From: JABAYQ01 sp042091225
Lineage (GTDB): Bacteria > Bacteroidota > Bacteroidia > Flavobacteriales > UBA7312
Length of the DNA stretch: 49,625 nucleotides
Direction: 5' to 3'
Assembly: GCA_042091225.1 (NCBI GenBank)
Contig: JBELHW010000010.1
Location: 1 to 49,625 of the forward strand
Part shown: positions 41,794 to 49,625 of the stretch, piece after piece
Numbering within the stretch: position 1 is the first letter of the stretch
Layout: every line of letters begins with the position of its first letter
The notes under the pieces: generated by a model
Databases searched by the model: none
What the model was told of the DNA's origin: nothing
The model's input: the letters and a program-made list of their open reading frames with translations, nothing else
Made by a program: the position numbers and the translations under genes

Positions 41794-42792
41794 TTAATGT
41801 AAAATTTGGAAAATTAATTCTTTTAATAATTGACCATCATTACTACTTTTATTATCTACTCCTTTACTCTTTAAATCGTAGGTTCTAAGAAGGGTAAAAA
41901 TGTTTAAAAGTTGCTTTTTAGAATAGTTTCTTGAAGCTAAAACATAATCATTGACAAAAAATGGATTGATTTTTAAAGCACTTGCAACATTGGTTTTAGA
42001 CTTATCATTTAAGGTATGGTAAATTAATATTTTTTGAAAATGATTAAATAAACTTGCAACCGTTACAACAATAGGGTTGTCTTTAATATTATTCTCAAAA
42101 TAATTTACGATTCTATTTGCTTTTAAAACATCTCTTTTTGAAAGTGCATTATTTAGTTCGAATACATTATAGTCTTTACTTATACCTATATTTTTTTCAA
42201 TTATATCGGAAGAAATTGTTTCTCCTTTTTGTAAAATAATCATTAACTTTTCTAGCTCATTATTAATTTTGCTAAGACTAGTTCCTGTATTTTGGGCCAG
42301 TAATTGAGCTGCTTTCAAATCTATTTTATAATTGAATTGACTGATGTGTTTTTGAATCCAGTCTACAATCTGATTTTCATATAATTTTTTACTTTCGAAG
42401 AGAAGTGTCTTTTTAGCTAATTCTTTACCAAATTTTTTACGTTTATCAACTTTTTTATTTTTAAAACAAATCACTAAAATTGTTGATTTCAGGGGATTAT
42501 TGAAATATTCTTCAAAAAGCTCAATGTTTTTTAATTCTTGTGCTTCTTTAACAATAACAACAGTATAATTTCCCATTAGAGGGAATTGTTTGGCTGCTGA
42601 AATTATGTTTCTCACCTCACTATCTTTGCCGTAAAAAACATGTTGATTAAAATCTTTTTCGCTTTGTTCGAGAACATTTTTAGAAATATAATCGGAAATT
42701 TTATCGATGTAAAAAGACTCCTCTCCAGTTAAAAAATAAACAGGCCTAAAATCTTTTTGCTTTAAAGACAATATGATTTCCTCAAATTTCAT
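41794..42792 (-). CDS. holA: DNA polymerase III subunit delta
   Basis: Clamp-loader subunit that opens the beta clamp; works with dnaX encoded at 14235-16019. The 332-residue protein follows the delta pattern: PVYFLTGEESFYIDKISDYI near the start (a degenerate Walker region), FFNNPLKSTILVICF-type strand, NNELEKLMIIL, DYNVFELNNALSKRDVLKANRI, and LLRTYDLKSKGVDN near the end. Delta is poorly conserved, so the call rests on these segments and on its position. It diverges from the HSDR_N-type gene across 15 bp and precedes the TonB receptor. Confidence 0.88.
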   Translation of the reverse strand: MKFEEIILSLKQKDFRPVYFLTGEESFYIDKISDYISKNVLEQSEKDFNQHVFYGKDSEVRNIISAAKQFPLMGNYTVVIVKEAQELKNIELFEEYFNNPLKSTILVICFKNKKVDKRKKFGKELAKKTLLFESKKLYENQIVDWIQKHISQFNYKIDLKAAQLLAQNTGTSLSKINNELEKLMIILQKGETISSDIIEKNIGISKDYNVFELNNALSKRDVLKANRIVNYFENNIKDNPIVVTVASLFNHFQKILIYHTLNDKSKTNVASALKINPFFVNDYVLASRNYSKKQLLNIFTLLRTYDLKSKGVDNKSSNDGQLLKELIFQILH

Positions 42793-42807
42793 TTACTTGC
42801 AATTTAT

Positions 42808-43257
42808 ATGCTTCGATTAAATCTGCCAAATTACGACTTCAAAATTAAAACCGAACAAGGATTACAACAAATATTTGATCCTGTTAGAAAAAAAATGGTT
42901 AAGCTTAATCCTGAAGAGTGGGTTAGACAAAACCTCATTCAGTTTCTCAATAAAGAAAAGAACTTTCCCATTTCTTTAATGGCTGTAGAAAAAGGATTGA
43001 AAGTAAATAGCCTAACTAAAAGATTTGATATTTTGTGTTATGGAAATAATGCAAAACCATTACTTTTGGTTGAGTGTAAGGCTCCAAGTGTAAAGATTAG
43101 TCAAGCTGCTTTTGACCAAATTTCTATTTATAACTTACAATTTAAAGTACCTTTTTTATTAGTTAGTAATGGCATCGATCATTATTGCTGTCAGTTGAAT
43201 TATGAAAAAAGCAATTATTCTTTTTTAGATGAAATTCCTGATTATTCAAAATTATAA
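42808..43257 (+). CDS. Orphan HSDR_N-type (PD-(D/E)XK-fold) protein
   Basis: A 149-residue protein matching the N-terminal nuclease-fold domain of type I restriction R subunits (HSDR_N_2). Visible catalytic-type residues: aspartate in KRFDILCYG and the E-x-K pair in LLLVECKAPSVKISQAAFDQI. There is no helicase part and no methylase or specificity gene nearby, so this is not a restriction system; it is a free-standing version frequently found beside holA in Bacteroidota. Role unknown; a DNA-repair or clamp-loader link is only suggested by position. Start codons of this gene and holA are 15 bp apart. Confidence 0.88.
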   Translation: MLRLNLPNYDFKIKTEQGLQQIFDPVRKKMVKLNPEEWVRQNLIQFLNKEKNFPISLMAVEKGLKVNSLTKRFDILCYGNNAKPLLLVECKAPSVKISQAAFDQISIYNLQFKVPFLLVSNGIDHYCCQLNYEKSNYSFLDEIPDYSKL

Positions 43258-43258
43258 T

Positions 43259-43291
43259 TTGTGTTTTTTTAATTGAAATAAATTAAATTTG
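43259..43291 (+). promoter_or_regulatory. Promoter of DUF5606-pepF
   Basis: TTG at 43259-43261, 22 bp, TAAATTTG at 43284-43291 (exact -7 match), 20 nt before the DUF5606 ATG. Confidence 0.6.
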
Positions 43292-43311
43292 CAATTCAAA
43301 AATTATAAAAA

Positions 43312-43740
43312 ATGAATTTAGAAGGAATTCTTTCTGTTACTGGTAAACCAGGACTATTTAAGTTGATTAATCAATCTCAAAGTAATCTAATAGTAGAAAG
43401 CTTAGTAGATGGCAAAAGAATGCCTCTTTACGCTTCTCATCAGGTAAGTGCTTTGCAAGATGTTGGTATTTATACCCATAATGATACCTTACCATTAGAA
43501 CAGGTGTTTGAAAATATTTATAAATTTCATGATGGAGCTCAAGCAATTAGCCATAAACTTAGCAAAGAAGAGCATTTTAACTGGATGAAAGAAATAATGC
43601 CAGATTTTGATCAGGACAGAGTATATCATTCCGATATAAAAAAGCTAATTCAGTGGTATAATCTTTTACAATCTAAAGGATTAATTGAGCTAAATGAAGA
43701 AAAGAAGAAAACAACTAAAAAAGTAACAAAAAGCAAATAA
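43312..43740 (+). CDS. DUF5606 family protein
   Basis: A 142-residue cytoplasmic protein of a Bacteroidota family without known function. Characteristic start: MNLEGILSVTGKPGLFKLIN with SNLIVESLVDGKRMPLYASHQVSALQDVGIYT. The sequence suggests an SH3-like small barrel followed by a helical part and a lysine-rich tail (KKKTTKKVTKSK). It has its own promoter and is followed after 4 bp by the M3 peptidase, with which it is cotranscribed. Confidence 0.88.
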   Translation: MNLEGILSVTGKPGLFKLINQSQSNLIVESLVDGKRMPLYASHQVSALQDVGIYTHNDTLPLEQVFENIYKFHDGAQAISHKLSKEEHFNWMKEIMPDFDQDRVYHSDIKKLIQWYNLLQSKGLIELNEEKKKTTKKVTKSK

Positions 43741-43744
43741 GTAC

Positions 43745-45469
43745 ATGTCTGTAAATACTATTAATATTCCTACAAGACCAATTAGATCTTTTATCTCTAA
43801 TGATTTGGTTATTGATTCTTGGTCTAAATTAGAAATCTATTTCCAACACCTTTTAGACGCATCAGTTAATAATGTTTCAGAACTAGAACAATGGATGCGA
43901 AATAGGTCGGAGCTAGAATCTGTTATGGAAGAAGATATGGCTTGGAGATATATTAAAATGAATATAGATACTTCCGATAAAAAGCTAGCACAAGACTTTT
44001 CTTTTTGGATTAAAGAAATTTCTCCAAAAGTTGCTCCTTACAGTCATCAGTTGAACAAGAAAGTATACGATTCTCCATTTTTAAAAGATCTAGATACAGA
44101 TAAGTACTTTATATATTTGAGAGGATTAAAAAAGTCCATAGAGATTTATCGAGAAGAAAACATTCCTTTGTTTGTAGAAATGGAAACTAAGCAACAGGAG
44201 TATGGTGCTATTGCAGCTAAAATGTCAGTAGAAATTGATGGTGAAAGTATGACAATGCAAAAAGCAGCTCAATTTTTAAAAGATACTAATAGGCTAAAAA
44301 GAGAATCTGTATTTAAAACAATAAATCAGAGAAGGTTGCAAGACGTTGAAGCACTCGACAATTTATTTGATGATTTAATTGCTTTACGTCAAAAAATTGC
44401 TAAAAATTGTGGCTTCGATAATTATCGAGATTATAAATTTGCAGCTATGGGTAGGTTTGATTACACCCCTGAAGATTGCTACGATTTTCATGATGCAATT
44501 GCCAAAGAAATTGTTCCTATTATCGAAAGTTTTGATTTGAGTAAAAAACAAAAATTGAAATTAGAAAACTACAAGCCTTGGGATACTGGTGTTGACCCTG
44601 ATGGTAATGCACCCCTAAAACCTTTTGATGGAGGCCAACAATTAATAGATAAGTCCATAAAATCTTTTTCAAGATTGCGCCCTTATTATGGCGAGTGTTT
44701 GGAGATTATGAAAGAGATGAAACACCTTGATTTAGAGTCAAAAAAAGGTAAAGCACCAGGAGGTTTTAATTATCCACTTTACGAAATAGGGGTTCCCTTT
44801 ATTTATATGAACGCAGTAGGATCACAAAGAGATTTGGTAACTATGGTACATGAAGGTGGCCATGCGATACATTCATTTTTAAGCAGAGACTTAGATTTAT
44901 GTGATTTTAAAAGCGTTCCTTCTGAAGTTGCAGAATTAGCCTCTATGTCTATGGAATTAATTAGTATGGATAGCTGGGACGAATTTTACAGCGATGAAAA
45001 AGAATTGCAAAGAGCCAAAAAAGAGCAAATGCAAAAAGTATTAGAAGGACTACCTTGGATAGCTGCTATTGATAAATTTCAACATTGGATATATACAACA
45101 GATCATACTGCTGACCAAAGAAGACAAGAATGGAAAAATATAATGTCACAGCTAAATAGTTCGGTAATAGATTGGCAAGGCCATGAAGATGCTCTTTACA
45201 ATCTTTGGCAAAAGCAACTCCATCTATACGAGGTTCCATTTTATTACATAGAGTATGGAATGGCTCAGTTAGGGGCAATTGCTATGTGGAGAAGTTATAA
45301 GCAACTTGGTCAGGAGGCTCTAGATAATTATGATGCTGCTCTTAAGTTAGGTTATACTAAAAGTATTGGCGATTTGTATAAAACCGCTGGTATAGAATTT
45401 AACTTCTCTCAAGAATATGTTAATGAATTAGCCGACTTTATTAAAAAAGAATTAGCTGATTTAAACTAA
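43745..45469 (+). CDS. pepF: M3 family oligoendopeptidase
   Basis: Cytoplasmic zinc peptidase that trims short peptides. The 574 residues carry the zinc motif HEGGH at 369-373 (VHEGGHAIHSF), then the downstream glutamate region PSEVAELASMSMELIS. Other family segments are LRQKIAKNCGFDNYRDYKF and the C-terminal YYIEYGMAQLGAIAMW. Length is normal for the M3 oligoendopeptidase F group. It starts 4 bp after DUF5606; the 131 bp beyond it hold the trailing part of the next gene's extended frame and a weak hairpin. Confidence 0.93.
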   Translation: MSVNTINIPTRPIRSFISNDLVIDSWSKLEIYFQHLLDASVNNVSELEQWMRNRSELESVMEEDMAWRYIKMNIDTSDKKLAQDFSFWIKEISPKVAPYSHQLNKKVYDSPFLKDLDTDKYFIYLRGLKKSIEIYREENIPLFVEMETKQQEYGAIAAKMSVEIDGESMTMQKAAQFLKDTNRLKRESVFKTINQRRLQDVEALDNLFDDLIALRQKIAKNCGFDNYRDYKFAAMGRFDYTPEDCYDFHDAIAKEIVPIIESFDLSKKQKLKLENYKPWDTGVDPDGNAPLKPFDGGQQLIDKSIKSFSRLRPYYGECLEIMKEMKHLDLESKKGKAPGGFNYPLYEIGVPFIYMNAVGSQRDLVTMVHEGGHAIHSFLSRDLDLCDFKSVPSEVAELASMSMELISMDSWDEFYSDEKELQRAKKEQMQKVLEGLPWIAAIDKFQHWIYTTDHTADQRRQEWKNIMSQLNSSVIDWQGHEDALYNLWQKQLHLYEVPFYYIEYGMAQLGAIAMWRSYKQLGQEALDNYDAALKLGYTKSIGDLYKTAGIEFNFSQEYVNELADFIKKELADLN

Positions 45470-45500
45470 AATTTCTATCAAAATAATTTTCATTTATTAT

Positions 45501-45521
45501 GCTTTTTCATTTTGAAAGAGC
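45501..45521. terminator. Weak hairpin between convergent genes
   Basis: GCTTTTTC, 5-nt loop, GAAAGAGC with one mismatch, 31 bp after the M3 peptidase stop. There is no good U run, so termination is doubtful. Confidence 0.3.
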
Positions 45522-45534
45522 TTATTAAATGATT

Positions 45535-45867
45535 TTATAACTTCGTTTTTTCTCCAATTTCAAATAAAAGCTGATCGATGTCTATTACGTCTTTATTATC
45601 CTAATAATAATAGAGTTCTAGTTTTCCAGCTTTCATTTTTACACTTAAGAAATATTCTTTATTTCCTTTAAAAAACTCAATATCTTTACTAGAAAAACAT
45701 GTGGCATCTATGTTTTCTTCAAAAAATTGAATTAAAGATTTTTTCTGTTTTTTAGTGTAAGTTGTTTTAGATGATGTTTTTAAATCCCATTTGTTTTTAT
45801 ATGGTTTTACTTGAGATAAGGAGGTGTGGCAAAAAGCCAATCCTAATAGGATTAATAAGTATTTCAT
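45535..45867 (-). pseudogene. Small exported protein with an in-frame TAG before its apparent C-terminus
   Basis: The frame begins at ATG 45867 with a signal peptide (MKYLLILLGLAFCHTSLSQ) and runs 88 residues to LELYYY, then meets TAG at 45601-45603. The same frame continues 21 codons (DNKDVIDIDQLLFEIGEKTK plus Leu) to TAA at 45535, and that tail reads like ordinary protein, not like random AT-rich sequence. One base change (for example from a Tyr codon) would remove the stop. The 88-residue form could be functional by itself, so calling it broken is tentative. No family recognised; it looks periplasmic. A -7 box lies 20 nt upstream. Confidence 0.5.
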
Positions 45868-45887
45868 GGTATTTATTTTATTTGTTT

Positions 45888-45895
45888 CAAATATA
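45888..45895 (-). promoter_or_regulatory. -7 box TATATTTG before the small exported protein
   Basis: Exact TAnnTTTG on the minus strand, 20 nt before the ATG at 45867. No TTG at -33. Confidence 0.5.
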
Positions 45896-45918
45896 GCGAA
45901 TTAAAAATAAGAAATGAT

Positions 45919-45926
45919 TATTTTTG
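45919..45926 (+). promoter_or_regulatory. -7 box TATTTTTG before tig
   Basis: Exact TAnnTTTG, 25 nt before the trigger factor ATG. No TTG at -33. Confidence 0.55.
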
Positions 45927-45951
45927 CACTCTTTCAAAACAAGACTATAAA

Positions 45952-47292
45952 ATGAATATTACTCAAGAGAAAATAGACGATTTAAATGCTAAATTAAAAA
46001 TTAGCGTAGAATCTGCAGACTACCAAGAAAAAGTCGAAAAAGTTATTGTTAACTATCGTAAAACAGCTAGCGTTCCTGGTTTCCGTAAAGGTAAAATACC
46101 AATGGGACAGGTTAAAAAAATGATAGGTAAATCGGTATTAATAGACGAAGTAAATAAGTTATTACAAGAAGCAATTTATAAGCACATTACAGAAGAAAAG
46201 TTAGAAGTATTAGGTAATCCTCTTCCTTTAACTACTGAAGTTGATTGGGATAACGATTCTGATTTTACATTCGAATATGAAATGGGTTTAGCTCCAGAAT
46301 TCACTGTTCCTTTAGATAAAAAAGGAAAGTTTGAGTTTTTGAAGATTGTGGCTGATAAAAAAATGGTTGACCATTATACCACAGATATGGCCAAGAGATA
46401 TGGTAAAATGACTCAACCCGAAAAATCTGAAAAAACAGATTTAATGATGGTCGAATTCTTTCAACTTGATGGAGAAGGAAATGTTTTAGAAGGAGGAGTA
46501 AATCATACTTCCTCATTGGCAATTGATATCGTAAAAGACAAAAAAGTACAAAAATCTTTACTAGGTCTTCAGAAAGATAGTGAAGTTGTAATTAAAATAA
46601 ATAAAGATTTTAGTAATGATGCTCACCACATGCTTAATATTAGTAAGGAGGAGCTTGAGATTTTAGATTCTGATTTTAAATTACAAGTTAAGTCTATTAG
46701 CAGAATGGAGCCAGCCGATTTAAATACTGAGCTTTTTGATAAAGTTTTTCCTAAAGATGGAATAAAAACAGCTAAGGCTTTCAAAGAAAAAATCAAAGAA
46801 GAGGTAGAAAAATCTTTTGTAAACGAAAGCGATAACAAACTTAAAAATGATGTTATTCTTCATCTCATTAAAAATGTAAAGCTTAGTTTACCCAACGAAT
46901 TTTTAAAAAGATGGTTGGTTGCTTCCAATGAAAAAGGATTAACAATGGAACAAGTAGAACAGGAATACGGTCAGTATTCTGATAGTTTAAAATGGCAGTT
47001 AATCGAAAATAAAATTATTAAAGAGAACGACCTTGAAGTTAAAAATGAAGATGTTGTTGCTCACGCTAAAGAGTTAATCATTAGCAACTTTGCTCAATAT
47101 GGTCAGCCAGCACCTGAAGAAGAAAAGTTGAATGAAATCTCTATGAAGATTTTGGAAAATGAAGAAGAGCGTAAAAAAGTATACAACGAACTTTACGACA
47201 AAAAAACACAAGCTCTTTATAAAGAAAAGTTTAAGTTGACAGAAAAAGAGGTTTCTTACGACGAATTTGTTAAATTAGCTACTGATAAATAA
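45952..47292 (+). CDS. tig: Trigger factor
   Basis: Ribosome-bound chaperone that meets nascent chains. The 446 residues begin with the ribosome-binding domain, including the signature PGFRKGKIP near residues 42-50, followed by a central domain much changed from the FKBP-type prolyl isomerase of Proteobacteria, and a long helical C-terminal domain (SDNKLKNDVILHLIKNVKLSLPNEFLKRWL). The tig-clpP-clpX order is a classic bacterial cluster; clpP follows after 7 bp, so both should be on one transcript from the box at 45919-45926. Confidence 0.96.
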   Translation: MNITQEKIDDLNAKLKISVESADYQEKVEKVIVNYRKTASVPGFRKGKIPMGQVKKMIGKSVLIDEVNKLLQEAIYKHITEEKLEVLGNPLPLTTEVDWDNDSDFTFEYEMGLAPEFTVPLDKKGKFEFLKIVADKKMVDHYTTDMAKRYGKMTQPEKSEKTDLMMVEFFQLDGEGNVLEGGVNHTSSLAIDIVKDKKVQKSLLGLQKDSEVVIKINKDFSNDAHHMLNISKEELEILDSDFKLQVKSISRMEPADLNTELFDKVFPKDGIKTAKAFKEKIKEEVEKSFVNESDNKLKNDVILHLIKNVKLSLPNEFLKRWLVASNEKGLTMEQVEQEYGQYSDSLKWQLIENKIIKENDLEVKNEDVVAHAKELIISNFAQYGQPAPEEEKLNEISMKILENEEERKKVYNELYDKKTQALYKEKFKLTEKEVSYDEFVKLATDK

Positions 47293-47299
47293 GAATAAT

Positions 47300-47971
47300 A
47301 TGTTTGATCCTGAAGAATTTAAAAAATACGCTACAAAACACAGAGGAATTAGCAGTACTACCTTAGATCGATTTCAGTCGGTTTATGGCAATTATATTTC
47401 TCCAACAATTATCGAAGAGCGCTCAATGAATGTTGCATCAATGGATGTTTTTTCTCGTCTTATGATGGACAGAATTATATTTTTAGGTGTTCCGATTAAC
47501 GATTATGTAGCAAATATTATTCAAGCTCAATTATTATTTCTTGAATCTGTTGATGCTGAAAGAGGAATTCAAATTTATTTAAATTCGCCAGGTGGGGGTG
47601 TTTATGCAGGTTTGGGTATTTACGATACTATGCAATATATCAATCCTGATGTTGCTACTATTTGTACTGGTATGGCGGCTTCCATGGGTGCTGTTTTATT
47701 ATGCGCAGGAGCCTCAGGTAAACGTACTGCTTTAAAACATTCAAGAGTAATGATACATCAGCCTTTGGGTGGTGCTAATGGTCAGGCATCTGATATCGAA
47801 ATTACTGCAAGAGAAATACAAAAATTAAAGAAAGAATTGTATGAGATAATTGCACATCATTCTGGAAAATCATACGAAGAAGTTTGGGAAAATGGAGATA
47901 GAGATTATTGGCTAACTGCTCAAGAAGCCAAAGAATATGGTATGATTGATGAGGTTTTAGTTAGAAAGTAA
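47300..47971 (+). CDS. clpP: ATP-dependent Clp protease proteolytic subunit
   Basis: Serine protease chamber used by ClpX. The 223 residues contain the catalytic serine Ser128 in GMAASMGA and His153 in RVMIHQPLGG, with the substrate-strand segment IQIYLNSPGGGVYAGLGIYD before them and EEVWENGDRDYWLTAQEAKEYGMIDEVL at the end. The N-terminus is longer than the processed form, as usual for propeptide-bearing ClpP. It follows tig by 7 bp, and a hairpin lies in the 72 bp before clpX. Confidence 0.97.
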   Translation: MFDPEEFKKYATKHRGISSTTLDRFQSVYGNYISPTIIEERSMNVASMDVFSRLMMDRIIFLGVPINDYVANIIQAQLLFLESVDAERGIQIYLNSPGGGVYAGLGIYDTMQYINPDVATICTGMAASMGAVLLCAGASGKRTALKHSRVMIHQPLGGANGQASDIEITAREIQKLKKELYEIIAHHSGKSYEEVWENGDRDYWLTAQEAKEYGMIDEVLVRK

Positions 47972-47993
47972 TTCAATAAACTTAACAAATATT

Positions 47994-48030
47994 GAAGCCA
48001 CATTCTTTATTAGTATGTGGTTTTCTTTTA
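47994..48030 (+). terminator. Hairpin with T-rich tail between clpP and clpX
   Basis: About ten pairs (core CCACAT and ATGTGG, with two G-T pairs), 11-nt loop, then TTTTCTTTT. It lies 23 bp after clpP and 14 bp before the clpX ATG, so it may act as a partial terminator tuning clpX. Confidence 0.55.
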
Positions 48031-48043
48031 ATTTTTAATAGGT

Positions 48044-49285
48044 ATGAAAGAGGAAACTAATATTAATTGTTCTTTTTGTGGTAAAGACAAGAATGACACA
48101 AATGTTTTAATTGCAGGAATCAATTCCCATATTTGTGATAGTTGTATTACCCAAGCTATCGGAATTATAAATGCCGAAAAAGAAGGTAAAGATCGATTGG
48201 AAATAAGCAATCAGATGAATTTGCTAAAGCCAGTTGATATTAAAGCTCATCTTGACAAGTATGTAATTGGACAAAATGATGCAAAAAAAGTATTAGCTGT
48301 TGCTGTATATAATCATTACAAGCGTTTGTTACAGCTTCCTTCCAAGGATGGGGAAGAAGTAGAGATAGAAAAATCAAATATTATAATGGTTGGCCAGACA
48401 GGAACTGGAAAAACGCTTCTTGCTCGAACAATTGCTAAAGTTTTGAATGTTCCTTTTTGTATTGCTGATGCAACTGTGTTAACAGAGGCTGGTTATGTTG
48501 GAGAGGATGTAGAGGCAATCCTTTCTCGTCTTTATCAATCCTCTGATTATGATTTAAAATCTACTGAAAGAGGTATCGTTTTTATTGATGAGGTCGATAA
48601 AATCGCTAGAAAAAGCGATAACCCTTCTATCACAAGAGATGTTTCAGGTGAAGGGGTGCAGCAAGCAATGCTTAAGCTTCTTGAAGGAGCTGTTGTTCAG
48701 GTTCCTCCCCAAGGAGGAAGAAAACACCCTGAGCAGAAAATGATATCAATTGACACTAAAAATATTTTATTTATTTGTGGAGGTGCATTTGATGGTATTA
48801 ATAAAGTTATTGGTAAAAGATTAAGCACCCAAGCTATTGGATATAATACAGATAAAAAAGAGAAAGTTAACAAGGAAAATCTTTTACAATATATTGGTCC
48901 TCAAGACTTGAAAGGTTTTGGACTAATTCCTGAACTTATTGGAAGATTACCAGTTCTTACTTATCTAAATCCTTTAGATAAAGCTGCATTGAGGTCTATC
49001 TTAACAGAACCTAAAAATTCCCTATGTAAACAATACATAAAATTGTTTGAAATGGATAATGCAGAATTAAGTTTTGATCCTAGCGCATTAGATTATATAG
49101 TTGATAAAGCTATCGAGTTTAAGTTAGGAGCAAGAGGACTTCGTTCTATTTGTGAAGCTATAATGATTGACGCTATGTTTGATGTTCCGTCCTCAGACAA
49201 AAAAGACAATAAAATAGAAATTAGTTTGGATTATGCTCGTAGGAAAATGGAGAATTCTAAACTAAAACCATTGAAGGTAGCTTAG
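48044..49285 (+). CDS. clpX: ATP-dependent Clp protease ATP-binding subunit ClpX
   Basis: AAA+ unfoldase that feeds proteins to ClpP. The 413 residues have the zinc-binding domain with Cys9, Cys12, Cys31 and Cys34, Walker A GQTGTGKT near 117-124, the pore loop GYVGEDVE, Walker B IVFIDEVDKI, and FGLIPELIGRLP and KLGARGLRSICE near the end. The ClpP-docking loop, usually IGF, reads IGY (TQAIGYNT). It lies 72 bp after clpP on the same strand and ends 7 bp from the convergent folA stop. Confidence 0.97.
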   Translation: MKEETNINCSFCGKDKNDTNVLIAGINSHICDSCITQAIGIINAEKEGKDRLEISNQMNLLKPVDIKAHLDKYVIGQNDAKKVLAVAVYNHYKRLLQLPSKDGEEVEIEKSNIIMVGQTGTGKTLLARTIAKVLNVPFCIADATVLTEAGYVGEDVEAILSRLYQSSDYDLKSTERGIVFIDEVDKIARKSDNPSITRDVSGEGVQQAMLKLLEGAVVQVPPQGGRKHPEQKMISIDTKNILFICGGAFDGINKVIGKRLSTQAIGYNTDKKEKVNKENLLQYIGPQDLKGFGLIPELIGRLPVLTYLNPLDKAALRSILTEPKNSLCKQYIKLFEMDNAELSFDPSALDYIVDKAIEFKLGARGLRSICEAIMIDAMFDVPSSDKKDNKIEISLDYARRKMENSKLKPLKVA

Positions 49286-49292
49286 TATTTTT

Positions 49293-49625
49293 TTATTTCT
49301 GATAAATTAAAAAAGTAAAATCAAAAGCATGTCTATGGTCTGCTTTGTTGGTTGTTTCACTCACTAATTTCCAATCATTATTTAAATCCTCAAAGAATGT
49401 ATCTCCTTCTATTTGAGCATGTACTCTTGTTAGGTAAATTTTATCTACTAAATTATTTTCTATTGCATATTTATAAATTTGACCACCTCCAATTATAAAT
49501 GGTTCTTGATCCTTTGCATTTTTTGCTAATTCTAAGGCTTTTTCAATTGAGCTAACAACAATGCAGCCCTCTGCTTGATAGTCTTTATTTCTTGTTACTA
49601 TCACATTTGTTCTGTTCGGAAGAGG
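49293..49625 (-). CDS. folA: Dihydrofolate reductase (5' end beyond window)
   Basis: Reduces dihydrofolate to tetrahydrofolate with NADPH. The frame is open to the right edge, so only the C-terminal 110 residues are here; the first residues in the window read PLPNRTNVIVTRN, the conserved DHFR segment after the active-site half. Also visible: IVVSSIEKALELA, the NADPH loop FIIGGGQIYKYAI, KIYLTRVHA and GDTFFED near the end, and the closing strand FDFTFLIYQK. The gene therefore begins upstream of this window on the minus strand. Confidence 0.93.
   Translation of the reverse strand, partial: PLPNRTNVIVTRNKDYQAEGCIVVSSIEKALELAKNAKDQEPFIIGGGQIYKYAIENNLVDKIYLTRVHAQIEGDTFFEDLNNDWKLVSETTNKADHRHAFDFTFLIYQK

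Noticed and set aside
42808..43257. Type I restriction-modification system
   Set aside because: Only the small nuclease-fold domain is present, with no helicase, methylase or specificity gene.
1..49625. CRISPR arrays, tRNA or rRNA genes, insertion sequences, prophage
   Set aside because: No spaced direct repeats, cloverleaf-like segments, transposase or phage motifs were recognised while reading both strands by eye; a tRNAscan or Infernal run would be decisive.

Overview
The window reads as a stretch of core chromosome from an AT-rich (roughly one third G+C) Bacteroidota, most likely order Flavobacteriales. Support comes from a type IX secretion (T9SS) sorting tail on the esterase at 17618-19054 and the Omp28-like protein at 32792-34726, a TonB-dependent receptor with an N-terminal carboxypeptidase-regulatory domain, small families typical of the phylum (DUF3822, DUF5606, DUF5777, the Lacal_2735-type small protein), and Bacteroidota-type promoters (TTG at -33, TAnnTTTG at -7) before most transcription units. 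Menaquinone synthesis by the futalosine route (mqnA) hints at a lineage outside the classical Flavobacteriaceae; that is inference. No tRNA, rRNA, CRISPR array, transposon or phage gene was seen.

Layout. 1-6.9 kb: rsfS-ftsH (ftsH cut by the left edge), birA, pyrE with a small SRPBCC-type gene, a Nudix hydrolase, and a minus-strand operon membrane protein-DUF3822-rsmD-coaD. 6.9-16 kb: RecD/Dda-like helicase with an acyltransferase, a lipoprotein, and the minus-strand series dnaX-M16 peptidase-icd. 16-20 kb is the only accessory-looking part: a SIR2-like gene split by a -1 frame change, a 56-residue conserved small protein, a secreted esterase, and a lipoprotein hydrolase with an in-frame TGA next to its catalytic serine. 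20-27 kb: rpsF-rpsR-rplI, an ABC permease, aconitase, a SulP transporter. 27-31 kb: UMF1-type transporter, then the tightly packed run YceI-DUF5777-lhgO-unknown. 31-42.8 kb: purB, a secreted Omp28-like protein, DUF456-mqnA, pyrG-yidC, a TonB-dependent receptor, holA. 42.8-49.6 kb: an orphan HSDR_N-type nuclease-fold protein, DUF5606-M3 peptidase, a small secreted protein with an in-frame TAG, tig-clpP-clpX, and folA cut by the right edge.

How the genes relate. Protein quality control is well represented (ftsH, tig, clpP, clpX, yidC, two metallopeptidases), as are the clamp loader (dnaX, holA), two consecutive TCA-cycle enzymes (acn, icd), and nucleotide and cofactor synthesis (pyrE, pyrG, purB, coaD, birA, folA, mqnA).

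The most interesting signals concern decoding. (1) dnaX has an A9 tract at codons 371-374, just after the clamp-loader core, and both other frames stop within a few codons, as in the tau/gamma arrangement known from Thermus. (2) The SIR2-like gene changes frame exactly at an in-phase A_AAA_AAG heptamer. (3) Two further genes carry one in-frame stop each inside otherwise intact reading frames. (4) Several genes have the -7 box only 4-5 nt before the ATG, predicting leaderless mRNAs.
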